Assembly (NCBI RefSeq): GCF_004027225.2
Contig: NC_044289.2
Span: forward strand, 4,329,761-4,393,760
Length of the DNA stretch: 64,000 nucleotides
Origin: Strigops habroptila
Taxonomy: Eukaryota > Chordata > Aves > Psittaciformes > Psittacidae
Reading direction: 5' to 3'
The notes under the pieces are model-generated. The model worked only from the letters and a program-made list of their open reading frames with translations, searched no databases and was not told where the DNA came from. Position numbers and translations under genes: made by a program. Positions within the stretch are counted from its first letter, which is position 1; each line of letters opens with the position of its first letter. This document shows, in pieces, positions 25,690 through 38,800 of this stretch.

Positions 25690-26800
25690 CAGCTCCACTC
25701 CTCCCCTTCTCCGCACGCTCGTTGCGAGACGCACACAGCCCCCCTCCTGCGCCTGGGGCTTCTACACACCTCTGGAGACACTCAAGCCGCGGCCAGAGAC
25801 AGCGTGAGGCAGCCCGGGCAGGGAGCAGGACCTCTGAGGACAGGAAACAACCTCGTCGTGAGGGAAGAGACCCACGGAGAAACACCTCGTCCCTCCTGCC
25901 GTGCCCCGCTGCTGCGCCAGCGCCGCTGCGAGCCCCTGCCCCGAGGGACGGAGCGCTGGGGCCGCTGGCGCGCGGCTCTGCGCCCTTCTCGCGGGGGAAG
26001 CGCGGCCGGAGCCCGTCCCGCGTCCCCCGCCCCACCGCCGGGCGAAGCACCGAGCACCCCCGGCCCGGCCCGGCGGAGGAAGCGGCATTTCGGCGGTTCT
26101 TGCCTTCCGCTTCCGCCTGCCCCGCGCAGCCGCCGCCCGCGCCACTGGGCCGGAGCGCTGGCCGGAGCCCCGCCGCGCTGCCATGGCGCCGAGGCGGCGC
26201 CGGGGCCTGGCTGCGGCGGGCTCCCTGCTGCCGCTGCTCTGCGCGCTGCTCCGCGCCGCCGCCGACACCAGCACCGGACGGGTAGGGCTCGGAGCGGGGT
26301 CGGGGCCGGGGCCTGGGCCCGGCGCGGCGCTGAGGGGGAGCGGGGCTGCGCGGCTCGGTGCGGCGGGATGCCGGTGGTGCCGCAGCTGGGACCGGAGGGG
26401 CTGGAAGCCGGGGGCCGGCCTGTGCGCTGTGGTGGCCCGGGGCTGGGCGGCAAAGCTGGGCGGGCAGCGGCTCCTCGGGTCTCCGCGCCCGGCTCCAGCC
26501 CCCGTCGCCGTGCCTGGGCGCTGCTGCCCGCCGGAAGCCTTCGGGCATCTCCCGCGGGCCCTCCGGAGCGGCCGGGCTGGGCTGAGCTGTGCGGCCGCAG
26601 GCGCCGGCAGCTCCTCTGGCTGTGCCTGGGCAGGGTGGAGCGGGCAGGCGAAGGCAGCCGGGCCCCTCCGGGTGCTCTTGGGCATCAGCGTCTCGGGGGA
26701 AGGAGCTTCGTGGCAGTGCGGGCATCGCGGGGTCCTTTTCCCCTGCCCGCTACCGCGTCCGAGTCTGGCCGGGGGGAAAAGGAGATACGCGAGGGTAGCC
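25690..26800. promoter_or_regulatory. MMP24: CpG island and promoter of MMP24
   Basis: Very high GC and CpG density from about 25690 to 26800, centred on the MMP24 start codon at 26183. The long open frames on both strands here (up to 363 codons on the minus strand) are rich in Ala, Pro, Arg and Gly and follow from base composition. No TATA box is seen near the expected start. Confidence 0.8.
26183..26281 (+). CDS. MMP24: MMP24 coding exon 1 (signal peptide)
   Basis: 33 codons: four Arg near the start, a hydrophobic core (residues 14-23) and DTSTGR before the donor CGG|GTAGGG. The exon boundary just before [11 protein letters not shown] matches the human gene. The Ala/Pro-rich N-terminal extension of human MMP24 is absent. 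An in-frame upstream start cannot be excluded because the island is open, but this ATG gives a normal signal peptide. Confidence 0.85.
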
Positions 26801-29800
26801 CCGCTTAGAGCCGTTCTGGTTAGTTAGTTTGGTTATCATTTTGGGTAGCGTGCTCTGCCCTTGCTGCTCAAGGACAGTGTATTTTGGTCAGACCAAAGGT
26901 CTGAGAGTTCCAGCATACTGTTTGTCAGAGGCCAGGGCAGTGGCAGCACACATCCAGTCTCCAAGCAGTTTTGTAGTTTGGCTTTGTTTGTGTTGAATAC
27001 CTCTGTATGGCCATTTACTTGGTGAACTTTAACATACCCAGCCCCAATGCTGTCATACACCTTCATTCTTTGCCTTGGAAGCAGGGCCTTCCTCTGTTCC
27101 TGATGGATTCTGTTAACTTCTTGTTGCCACAGTGAAGATGGGGATTGTTCTCCCTCTTGTGCTCCTCCTGACTTGAGCCGCTTTCCCGCTGCTGTGTTAG
27201 GTTAAGAGAAGATGTGTCTCTTCTCTCCCCTTTGCCCCGAGTGTTCAGGCTGCCAGTGTGATCCATCAGTGCTTGTGTGTCGGGGGCTGTGTCCTATGGG
27301 TCAGATGGATCGTCCTCGTGGTCCATCTCGTAGTAATCCTCATCTAAGAATTGGCTTGGAGGGGTGGAGCATTGGCCAGAAGAAAAAAGCACAGCACTGG
27401 GGTGTGTGCAAGAAAAGTTATGGTGAAAGGTTTGTGAAAGCAAGCCTTCATTCAGGTTTTATTACACTTGCACTTCAAGGTGAACTAATGGTCCTCTTTC
27501 TTGTGATATCAAAGTGAGGGGGAGGGAGGAGGAGAGGGAAAAAAAATCCTAAATTAATGTGTGTTTTGGAAAATGCATTTTGACAAGTTTGACATGTGGT
27601 TTTATCAAAGGCTGCATTTTGGGGGGAAGGCAGGGAAAAGGGACAAAGCTCCTTGAGAAGAGTTGGCTATTCTCCTGTTCTGACAGTTTGCTGGATGTCT
27701 GCTGCTACAAGAGGAAAAGTCCATCCAAACAGAGTCCCTGCAAGCTTTCTGAGTGTGGGTTGTTTGTTTTGGGGTTGGTTTTTGATGGTGGTGCTGTGGG
27801 GAGGTTTTATGTAAGAAATACTCCGGTGCTCTGTGCAAGCGTAAAGCTGAAGCTGTGTTTGTGGGGATCGCCCAGGCCTGTTAAGCTGTTTGCTTGGAGT
27901 GATGGTCCAGAGGCAGCAGTAGGTGGTGGGCAGAGCATTAGTGGGAGCATGCTGCAGTGGGAAGTGAGATGTCACCTTGCCATCTGGTGATGCAAGGTGA
28001 CAGGGTGCATAAGAAGCCCCTGGAACAAGGACCAAGCATCTTAGGCATTTCTGTTGCCCCAAAGACCTGCCCCAGTCTGCCCCAGTTACTCAGGAGGGAT
28101 GATGCCATTTTAACTGGCAGGTCTGCACTGTCTGCCAGGACAGCTGATGTTAAGCTGATGTTAACCTGGGTCTTCAGCCCTTCCCAGGGATCAGGTGGTA
28201 TTACCAAACCTAGCCAAAAAAAAAAGAGAGGTGGTTGAATTTTTTGGGCTAGTTCGTCACTTTTTCATTTGAGATGTTCTGATCTGTTAAGTTGAAAACT
28301 TACCATGGCATCTTACCATCTGTTTCTTTCTTTTTCAGGGCTGGTTAAAAACTTACGGCTACTTACTTCCATCTGACAGCCAAATGTCAGCCTTGCAGTC
28401 GGGCAAAGCTGTGCAGTCTGCAGTTGCCACTATGCAACAGTTTTATGGGATCCCAGTAACAGGAGTTTTGGACCAGACAACTATTGAGTAAGATTAACGT
28501 AGGATAATTTTGTCTTTCTTAATGCATTGTCATATTCCGTGGGTAATTATTCCAGCTGTGAGAAAACCTCCAAAGGGATAGATTTGACTGGCTCAGCAAG
28601 AGATAATGTTGATTGTGAAAAGGTGTCCCTAACAAAAACATGTGGACAACTCCACCTTTTCTCTTTGCTAGCACTACTGTTTGGGAGTGTGAGGAGAAGC
28701 TCTTATCAAATGTTGTTCTTTTGTACATAGATGGCCATTTCTGGTGCACAGGCAAAGCATGAATCCTGTGAGCTTCTGAAAGCAAAGAACACCAAGGGTT
28801 TCATTTATTTTCATCTCTGTCCAGATTTAGGTGCAAATCTGGCTCCAGAAATGGCTTTTAATGTTTATCTTAAATAACTGGAGTTGTGGATCTCCATAGA
28901 TGCTATTTGTGGCAATCTGTAGTCTGAGATGAAGTGAGTTGTTGTAGTCTGGTGACGATAGTCAAGACTATGTAGCTGTGGATAGTTGCCTTTTATTGGA
29001 CATCAGATGTTCTCTGCTGTATGTTGACCATGTGTATTGTTTGTGAGCGATGATTTGATAGCACAGAAGCATTGGTCTAAATCACCAAAGGCTCGAGGGA
29101 CTTTGTTCTTTGAAGGCAGTTGCCTTTAGTCTGCTCTTTGATGTATACTGTGAAGTGTGGTGTGCAAGTGGTGTTCTGGCATGGAGCAGTGTTTGTTGCT
29201 GCTACTGCACTGGCTTCTTGTCGTCTGATTGCCTGGGTGTCCTGTACTGGTTGAATCTGTCTCCTGTTAGTCTGGACGAGGGGAGCATCTAATGACTAAA
29301 AGAAGATGCAGATATGATCTTACTAAAGCTTTCTGGGGGAAAGAAGCATCTTGTAGTGAGCAAAAAAAGAATATACAAATAATAGAACATGCTTAGGCCC
29401 TTCCTGAGAGTTTTTCTCTTGCTCTTTTCTTACTACATTAGCAGACCCTTTTAGAGTGTGCTCTGTCTTAGTTCTTCATCTCTCCCATTGTGGCACTCTG
29501 ATGGCAAAAGGGACACAGTAACACAAAAGAAGGGGGCACAAAGTAACCAAATAGTGTGAAGAGCAAAGAGGTTTGGTTGTATGCCTTCCAGACAATGAGA
29601 GGGAGAAACAGGATAAGTGGGTGAATTAGACAGAAAGGGATCATCCTGGACTGGGAGTGCCTCTCCAGTGAATGTAATGTTCCCTCCTTTAGATCACAGG
29701 AAAAGCTCTGTTCTCCCTTGAGGGATAGAGAAAATCCTGTTGTTTTGCTGTTCAAATGAGTTGAAAATGAAATGCTTTTTGAAGGTGGGGATTTTCCATC

Positions 29801-32800
29801 TGAGATCTCTGCCATCAGTAACACAGTTTGTAAGTGAATGCTGAAGCAGAGCCAGAAAGCAAGGTTGTGTATCTGCAGTTGGTGTGTAGAAGCTTGCAGT
29901 CCGGATGCTTATGAGTTGGAAGGGGATGGGGGATGAAGGGGCTATGATACTGGGGTGCTAGTTTGGAAAGTTAGGGAGCTGCTTCTGCTGCCCTGTGAGT
30001 GACAGGGGAAGGGAGCAAACTGCATGTGGGAGTCCTTGCTTTAGTAAGTGAAAATATTTTTCTGGAGGAAAGGAAGGTGTTGCCCATGTTTTACTGAATT
30101 TATATGTGGGCAGGGGTTGATTGGTGCATGAATACCCAAAGGCTGATGGGCGAAAAACACAGATGGTTCCCCTCTTCTGAAACTCAAGTCTCCAAGACTT
30201 GAAACCTCAGGTGCAGCCAGATGTGGGTGTGCTTTGCAGGTGTGAGGTTGTTCTACCTCCCTCTGTTCTGAATCAGTAGGTCCATGTTTTGCTTGGCAGT
30301 GTGGAGCAGGAGTACCTGCCTGGAAATTCCATGAAAGGAAAGAGAGATCCTAATTGCTCTTAGCAGTGAGCCTGTAGTTTGAGTTGGACGGGCATGGCTG
30401 GCTGGGCCTTGTTGGGCTGTTGCTTCCTCAGACCTGGTTGTGGAAGCTGAGCAAAAGGAGAAGAGCTGACAATGCAGGCTGGCTCTGAGAGCTCTGTATT
30501 GCTCAGACATTTGCTAAACTGTTATTTCAGTCTGTGTTATGAGTTTTGAGATTGCAATTACAAATTTTTCTGTCACTTCTATCAGTGCCAAAAGCTCTGT
30601 CCCTTGAAAGTGACTTTAGAATCAGTCAAGAGTCTGAAGTTATTATTTCCTGTGGTTTATTTGTGAGGGAACAGGTTCTGCATGTTCTGTTTACTTTTAT
30701 TATGGAAGCCTAAAGTTTTTCATCTCTTCCCCACCTGCCTCCAAACCCTGAGCTTGTTCTTTTCTCCAATACTGGTACCCAAGTGTGTGAAAGTTACCAT
30801 GCAGGCGCTGCCAGTGGGAGTGGGAAACTGGGAGAGAACTGGTGTTCTTTATTGGTACCCAAAAGGAAGGTGGGGTGGAGGTCCATTTGGCAGTGGGGCT
30901 GCCTTGAGGTAGAAGGTTGAGGTTATGTAGTTTTCTGTAAGGAGAGTGGGTGACAGTGTGTAAAATGACCTCCTCGTACCCTGCAACTGACGGTGCCTCA
31001 GCAAACTTTGTGTCTGCCTGCAGCTAGTGGGTTGTAAAAAGTCCTCAGCAGCTGGGCAGGAATATAGTCCTGGGAGCATGCTGGGAAAGAAGACTTGATG
31101 GCATCTAACAGAAGTGGTGACTGTTGTGTTTGTTGTAATCACTCTTATGGCCCTGGAGGGAATCAAGAAATTGTCTTGTGCTGGAAGTGTCTTGTGCTTT
31201 GTCTTGAGCCTATTGTGTGGGTCCCTCAACTCAGGATGCAGGACAGAGAGTAACCACAAGTTCAAGTCTGAATCCTGCTTCAAGTAATTGTCTTGTGTTG
31301 TTGTTTCTGATGTAATGTGTTTTGATAAACCCCTTGGAACACAGAAAGGGTTATCCAAACTGGTCAATAGAGAATGGCTCTCAAAAGGCTCAGCTAAAGG
31401 AGATCAATGGCAGCAAGCTACAGGTTTGTGATTATTTTGCCATAGATCTGCCCTGCTGAGAAAAGAAGAGATGGCTGCACTTGTACCCTGGCCCATGATT
31501 AGGCATGGGCCCATGAGTCTGGGAAGTAAGTTGAATCAGGGAACTGATCCAGAGAAACATTCTCAGCTTGACAGGGAATACCTGGGAGGATACAAGCTAC
31601 AGTAAGCCTGACATCTCTCTAGCAAAGTGGTAGAAGCAGTGCAGAAGAACACAAATAAAGGACACTTGGAAAAACACAGTGTATTGAAGTTAAATTAATA
31701 TGGCTTTTCTAAAAGCAAACCTTAGATGTACCACTTTTCTTTGAAGGTGGCAGCAGTTGTGTGGGCAAGACAGATCTGATTTCTGCAGGTTGCTTAGATT
31801 TCTGAAAGACATACTGTACTGATAAATGTAAGCTCCTGTAAGTGGGGAAGATCCCTGCCAGCTTCACATCCACAGCTTGGGCTCTTGTCAGGTACAGTAT
31901 AAGATGTATAAGAGCTCTCATTTGCTCTGTTCTTGCTGGGGAGAAGATGACAGATGACTGCACTGAGATTTGTGAGCACGTGTAGTTTTTACATATAGGA
32001 AGTGGACTAAGGAAAGGTCAGCTGAACTGGGAGCAGGTACGTGTGCTGTGAAAGAATGGACAAGGCAAAGTGTCTCTGTTTTTTATTTAAAAGGTGTCCC
32101 AGAAAGATGTCTTGTAAAGCATCTACTGGTGAAAGGAAGACACCCCCTTCCTGGAGGCGTGAGGCTAATATTTTTGATAGAGATGTACATTGTTTAGGCT
32201 CAAACATGTGGGCACACATGGACTTACTTGCTGTTGGAGGGCTGCGGTTGATGGAGGAATGTCTGCATTTGGGGGCCAAAAGTTGTTCCCCAGGTGGTCA
32301 GGGATGTGAGGGAAGCCCTGCTGAGGAGAGGGGAGGGAATTTGGTGTCCTGTGTGAGATATCTGCCAGGATTGGCTATGATGCTCTTCTTGTGTGACCAG
32401 GCAGTGGCATGTTTCTGCGTCCCATGCCTGCAGTATGTTCTTAAGGTGTTGTGTCACAGTGGAGACTTGCCTTTGCCATCAGAGTAAGTGGATCAAATGC
32501 ATAAAGTGCCTGAGGAATGGCAGTGGCAATGTCCTCAGCAGCAGCCATACAGGAGGCTGAGGGCAGTGCCAGAGGGCTGCAGTCAGAGACTGCTTGTGAT
32601 ATTCCTGGGCTCTGGCCTCCTGTCCGGGGCTGCATTGCAGAATCCTAAAGAATATGGCTGGCACAGAAGGTTGCTGTGCTGGAACCTTTGGAGACCTGTG
32701 GTTCCTCTGTTTCTGTCCCTGTCTCCTTTTTCCCCTGCTGCCACATGCAGTGATGGGCAGATTGGTTCCTCCATAAGCCGTTTCTGCCTTCTCTGGAGTG

Positions 32801-35800
32801 CGCCCACACCAGCAAGTGGGATAGTATTCTGGGGTACAGTCTGTTTCTCCTTGTCAGAAAACCATTGAAGTTGGAAGGGACCTCTTGAGACCATCTGCTC
32901 CAATCCCCTTCTCAAACAGGGACAGCTAGAGCAAGTTGCCCAGATGGGTTTGGAATACCTCCGAGGATGGAGGCTCTACCGATTTTCTGGACAACCTGCG
33001 CCAGTGTTTGACTCGCTCTAGCTGGTGCGAGAAAAAAGCAAAAGGTCTGTTAAGGCTGGAGGTAAAGGAGGTGGGGGGGAGACACGACATCTCTGATAAT
33101 AGTGCATGGATCCCTGTGCAAGGGACAGCATTCTTTGCTCTTCCAGTCTACCTGGCCATAGAGGCAAGAGTTTCCTACATCATGAGTGACATCAAAAGAG
33201 TTAAGGATTATGTGGGAAGACCTAACAGAATTTGTGCTGTGATTGATGTGTTCTGGTTGTTACAGGTGAAAGACTTAATGTTATCTGGGAGGGTCGTGTT
33301 AGCACTTGTTCAGTCTTATCTAGTGAGTTATGAATTGGAGGGTTTCTTACTGGCACAGGAGCACTTTAACAAATAGTGGATAGGGGAGGTGATAGGTGAG
33401 TTTGATCCCAGTGCACACACACGTGTAGTTTTAATCTGGGTCTCTTTTGTGGCATTATTATCATTAAGCTCTTGTTAAGCATAAAGGCTGTGTGATCTCG
33501 TATCTCTGTTTCCAAAAGGAAAAATTAACTCCTTTTGGAACGCTGAGGTGTGTGGATTGCCAGCAGAGGTGGGGTGTACAGCTCTGCAGAAAGTTCTGCA
33601 GGGGTGTACCCTGCAGAAAGGGTAAACCTGAGAGAGGGAAGACTGAGCCCTTCTGGTGTCTGCATTGGCCATCCCTCAGAGGTCTTCCAGTCATCCCTGA
33701 ATTTGAGTCTCCCTTCCAGACTCTTTGTTAGCTTGCTTTTTCTCTCCTTCTTTTCCCGTGCAGGTGGATGAAGAAGCCTCGATGTGGAGTTCCAGATCAT
33801 CCCCACCTCCGCCGTAGCCGGAGGAAAAAGCGGTATGCACTAACTGGACAGAAGTGGAGGCAGAAGCATATAACCTACAGGTATAGCCCACTCCCTGCCC
33901 CTTTTTGTTTGGGGGAAAAAATGTTCTGTACTACTTTGCTGTGCAAATTTTGTAAGTACTTTTAAAACGTGGAGTTTCCCTGTAATACCTAGTTGAGGCT
34001 TTCATTCTGACAACATGGTGGAGGGGAACACTTTAACAGCACTGGAGTAACTGCAGAGTCTGTTCTCAATTAGAAAATAGCTGATCAGTAAAGATGCCTA
34101 AATTCCAGTCACCCACTGTGTAATTTTGGCAGGAAAATCCTAATTAAGCCCCATTCTGGTGCCTTAGAAATCAAAGGATCTAGCTCTTAGGTCATGTGTC
34201 TTCTTCAACTACCCATTAAAGCAGAAGGAACATCATTGTCTAAAGGTGTGATACTTTCTCCCTCTAATAATTTGCAACTTATTCCTGAATATTTATTTTT
34301 GCAGAGGTTTTATTCTTGCTTTTGTCCAGACTTAGGTCTGCTGAGGCAATTTGCTGAAGTGGGCTACAGGTATCAAGTGAGTGTTATGTAGTGAAGGTTG
34401 TTTCCCAGAGATGTGTTTTGTTTGTCATTTAGGCCTTTAGTGTTTGAAAGGCAATTGCTGAATGATACCAATGGAAGTTTCTGACAATAAGAATATCATA
34501 GAATCATAGAATAGTAAGGGTTGGAAAGGACCTTAAGTAAATAAAATTAACCACCCCCCCTGGTTGAAAGTGTAGCCTTTTATTTTGTTTTTCGAGGGGA
34601 GAAAGGAGTTTGCAGAAAAGTAAAAATGAGGAGTGTAGACATTAAGGAGAAAATATGGGTGAGCAAGGCTAAGACAGAAAGAAAGTCTGTGGTGAAGAGG
34701 GAGAAATATGAGTGACCAGCATGGGATAGGTGCCAGAATGTGTAGGAAGAGATATGATGGTGTGAAGGGAAAGAGAATCAGGGCCCAGGGCACTCTCTTA
34801 CTTCTGCCAAGAGCTATGAGCAAGGTGGAGAATTCTTCAAGTAACAGTTGGAGACTGCAGAGACTGGGAGGAGGGACTTGTTCAAAGCTTCCTCCAATAA
34901 TCATTCCCTTAACTCAAATTGTAAAGGTACTCCTTGTGTATGTGGAGATCTGAGAGTTAGATCCTGCTTCTAACCTATTCTGGGCCTTAGGAAAAACTGG
35001 TGTATAATCATATAAATAAAGCATATCTTCAGTGTACGCATTACCTCAGGAGGCAGGTTGGCAGATGGCTTCACTTCTGCCATTGTCAAACTGCTAGTTG
35101 TTTAACTTCCCACTCTCAGTATTTGTAGTGTGCCAGTCAAGTGATAGATGTTCTGTTTCACCACTGAATGTATTACACTGTCTTCATCTGTCAATCATTA
35201 TATTAAGTTGAGACAGTTTCATTAAAGACATGGAAGTTGTTTCCATGGCAGATATTTCATATTCGTAGAATCACAGAATGGTTTGGGTTGGAAGGGACCT
35301 TAAAGCTCATTCATACACTGGGTTCCATTTTAGCATGATAATTTCAGACAAAATCTGAAGTAATTTACATTTTTAAACTAGGTTACTTAGCTGTCTGCAC
35401 CAGGATTTGAAAGGTTGTCAGGTTTTTAGGAGGCAATGCAAGATCAACTCAAGTATTGGGAAGAGTCTTGTTAATAAATGTAGATTTCAGATCAGGACTG
35501 TTGTTTTGTTGGTAACAAAACTTATTTGTAACAGCAAAACTTTTTGTGCACAAAGTAGTGTCTGTAAAAATAAAGAACCTTTGGAAATTTGTAGGTGTGG
35601 CTGTGTATTGGAAGTATATTAAGTCTCTAATGTATTCTGCAAATTTAAACAGCCCTTCTTTCTCATTCACAGTGTACACAACTATACCCCCAAAGTTGGA
35701 GAGATTGATACAAGGAGAGCCATTCGTCAGGCATTTGATGTTTGGCAGAGAGTGACACCACTTACCTTTGAAGAGGTCCCTTACCATGAAATTAAAAATG

Positions 35801-38800
35801 ACAGAAAGGAGGCAGATATTATGATATTTTTTGCTTCTGGTTTCCATGGAGACAGTTCTCCGTTTGATGGAGAAGGTGGATTCCTAGCTCATGCTTACTT
35901 TCCTGGACCGGGAATAGGAGGAGATACTCACTTCGATTCAGATGAGCCGTGGACCCTGGGGAATTCTAATCATGATGGTAAGAGCACAGGTCGTTTTTCA
36001 AAACAAGGATAAGTTGAATGTAGACACACTGACAGGCGTTCAACTGGAAAATACTTGTTTAGTGGAGCTTTCACCTCCCATACAATGGTTCAGATGTTTT
36101 CCAAAACACGTATTCTATCTTAAATGGGTCAAGAACTTTATTAGTAAGTTTGTGACTCTGCATGCCTCTCTGCACATGTGTGAATGTTGAGGAGTGAACA
36201 GGAGTGTGTCTCTGCTGGCTTTTTACATCTCTCAAGATTTGGACCATAGTTGCTACAGAAACCATGGCTCTGGGAGGCAAAAGGTAACAAGAGAGTGTCA
36301 ACTCTGTAGCTCATGGAATAATTAATGAGCAATTAGAGTTGGTTGTAATGGTGAATAGAAAGTTAAGAGGGTGAAGACATTTGAATGTCAAGTCCTTTTG
36401 ATCCATGTTTGTTTTCTCACATTCTGAGTAGGGTCATAGTTCCTCCACCAGAGGTTTGGGCTGGCTGATTTGTTAAGGAAGACTCTTCTTCCTTAAGGAC
36501 AACTGTTCTTATCATATTAAGCAATGAAGAGTTTCTGCATCTTTCTAGCTTTATCTTTCTCTCTAATGGCAATGAGCACTTTCTAATCTCTTTTCCAACC
36601 TTTGGTTGAGGATAGTGATAACTTCTAAAGTTTAAGTTGGCAAACCAGGATTTTGTAGTGGCCTCATAAACTATCAATCCAATTTTCCAGTGATTTGGGA
36701 AGGATAATGTTGCTTTAAACCTTTAGGAATTCAAAATCAGAATTGGAAACATTTTATAAGGTTAGAAGTGCACTTGGAATGTAAATCTGCCTTGATTTTT
36801 AAACTGTATAAAAACATAGTAGCATTGTTGTGGCCAGGATGTCTAAGGACATATGTAGAGGTAATGTATTTGATTAGGCCAGTCGTGTAGTTTGAGGAGA
36901 AAAGCTTTCAGGCATGCAAGCCACCTTCAGGCCTGACCTAAAAGTGACAGCTTTCTTTCGGAATGGAATGCACATTGAGAAGATCCCTCAGTATCTATCA
37001 GAGCATCTTTGAAAGGAAATGGAACTGTCAAGTTCAATGTGGGAATGCTAATTTGTAGGAAAGCATAAATGTTATATTTGTCTTCTCAGGTTAAGAGAAG
37101 TAATGTTTCCTGGCATGTTTAAACATAGGCAAAGAAAGAGAGAGGTTACAGCCTATGGGATGTGGAGTGGGGATAGTGTGGAGAGTGTGGGAGGTTATGG
37201 TGTGGCAGAGAAGCAGTGTCTTGCTATCTTGAATGTTACTATTTTTTAGTCCTAGGTTTGTGGCTGGAGGGCACTTTGTGGGTTTCTCTTGAGGCTCAGG
37301 ATTGGCAATCAGAGACCGAGTGATTACCTTGTGAGAGCTGCTTTTGCAGCAGTTGGGTGTGTTCGTGCTGTATCTGTGGTCTGTGGAGTTCACTCTGGTC
37401 TCAGTAGTTATTTGATCTCAACTATGGGGTGTGAAGGTGGCTTGTGTGCTAGATATGACTTCCCAAGTAAGCTCATGTATGAGACCTGGGAGTGCTGGTG
37501 TCTGGGATAGAAGCAAGGTCCTTAGAGGAAGGTTTTGACAAGTTGTACAAGTTTTTCTCTTTTTTTCCACACAAAAAGCTTCCTTCTGATGATTAGCAAG
37601 GTGGGGAGGCAGCTTAAAGAATGGCAGGGATGGCTCTGGGGAAAACTTTCTACTGGGTAGAATGTTCTAACATAGATTATTCTGCGATTCTATGATTATC
37701 ACTTTTTTGAGTTATTTTTGATAGTTTTTAGGATGTTTGAGAGCAAATGAGTCTCTGTTTATAAGAGCTATTTCTTATGCAGTATCCATGGGACTCTTTC
37801 AAAAACATGATGTACTTCTCTGGGGTGCTGAGTGACTGTCATGAGTAGTGTCCTCAAAATGCATGTAATTGGTATTTGCGGGGTTGGTGGGCACTCTGAG
37901 TGTGAAAATTGATGGAAGAGTTGAAATTGCCATTTGGGAAGATAAATGTCATTTGTGTATTTTCGAATAACTGAGCTACATAGACTGGGCACCAGAGTTA
38001 CTTGAAACCTCTTTTAAAAGTCACCAGTGAGGATGTTGAGAATGATGGGGTCATATTTGTCCCGTTCACCTGGGAGAATGCTGATGACAGAAAGGGAATG
38101 TCATGTGTTGAGAATGACAGGGATAAGCTTGTATTAGAGCATTATAGATGTGCATGTTAAATGCAAGGAGTTTGGTTTTGCCTGTGCTCTTAGCCTTGGT
38201 ATGCAAATGTGAAAATGTCCTCTCTCCTCGCTGGATGATCCAGGCCCTTTTAGGAGGGTTTTTCCTTCTGTTTCACTATTCCTTGTCATTGGAGCTCCTA
38301 CTAGCTCAAGGTTCTCACCTCTGATGTGTTTTACTTGAAATGCTGTTAGCAGGTCTTAAAGAGTTTCTTCTTGGTCAGAGGTTTCCTGCACTGTGATCTG
38401 TTCACTGCCTTTTTTTCACAGGCAATAAGGTATTAGTGAGGACAATGTTGTCTTTTTAACAGGAAGTATCTCTTCAAATCAAGGTTTTGCTTGTCCTTAT
38501 GATAGATATTTTGGGGCTATGGGGATGTTCCGTCTGGAACTGAAGAAGTTGCTGAATGAAAGAATAAAAATACCCTGCCAGTAGATCAGTAGCAAAGCTC
38601 TTGTTTATTCATGTGCAGAAAAGGAACTGTTTTGGCCTTTCAGCATCCATTCAGTGATTATAGAAACCTTAAAATAGCCATGAAGTAACAATAGTATCTT
38701 TACATCAATCCATAAAATATAACCACGTGAAACGTTCCATTCCTGACGAGGATGTATATTAATTGAAGGGAAAATATGAACAATCTGCCTCAAAGCTCTC

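Larger units (their letters stand above)
28488..33763 (+). other. MMP24: MMP24 intron 2
   Basis: A 5.3 kb intron. It holds an older CR1 fragment at 32857-33010 and a short perfect hairpin at 33596-33616. I see nothing else identifiable. Confidence 0.85.
33881..35672 (+). other. MMP24: MMP24 intron 3
   Basis: A 1.8 kb AT-rich intron with two CR1 3' stubs (34497-34535 and 35266-35310), both in minus orientation. Confidence 0.9.

Noticed and set aside
25634-26725. 363-codon minus-strand ORF over MMP24 exon 1, with other long frames on both strands
   Set aside because: It lies in the CpG island, where stop codons are rare. The product is almost only Ala, Pro, Arg and Gly, and the true exon on the + strand is clear.
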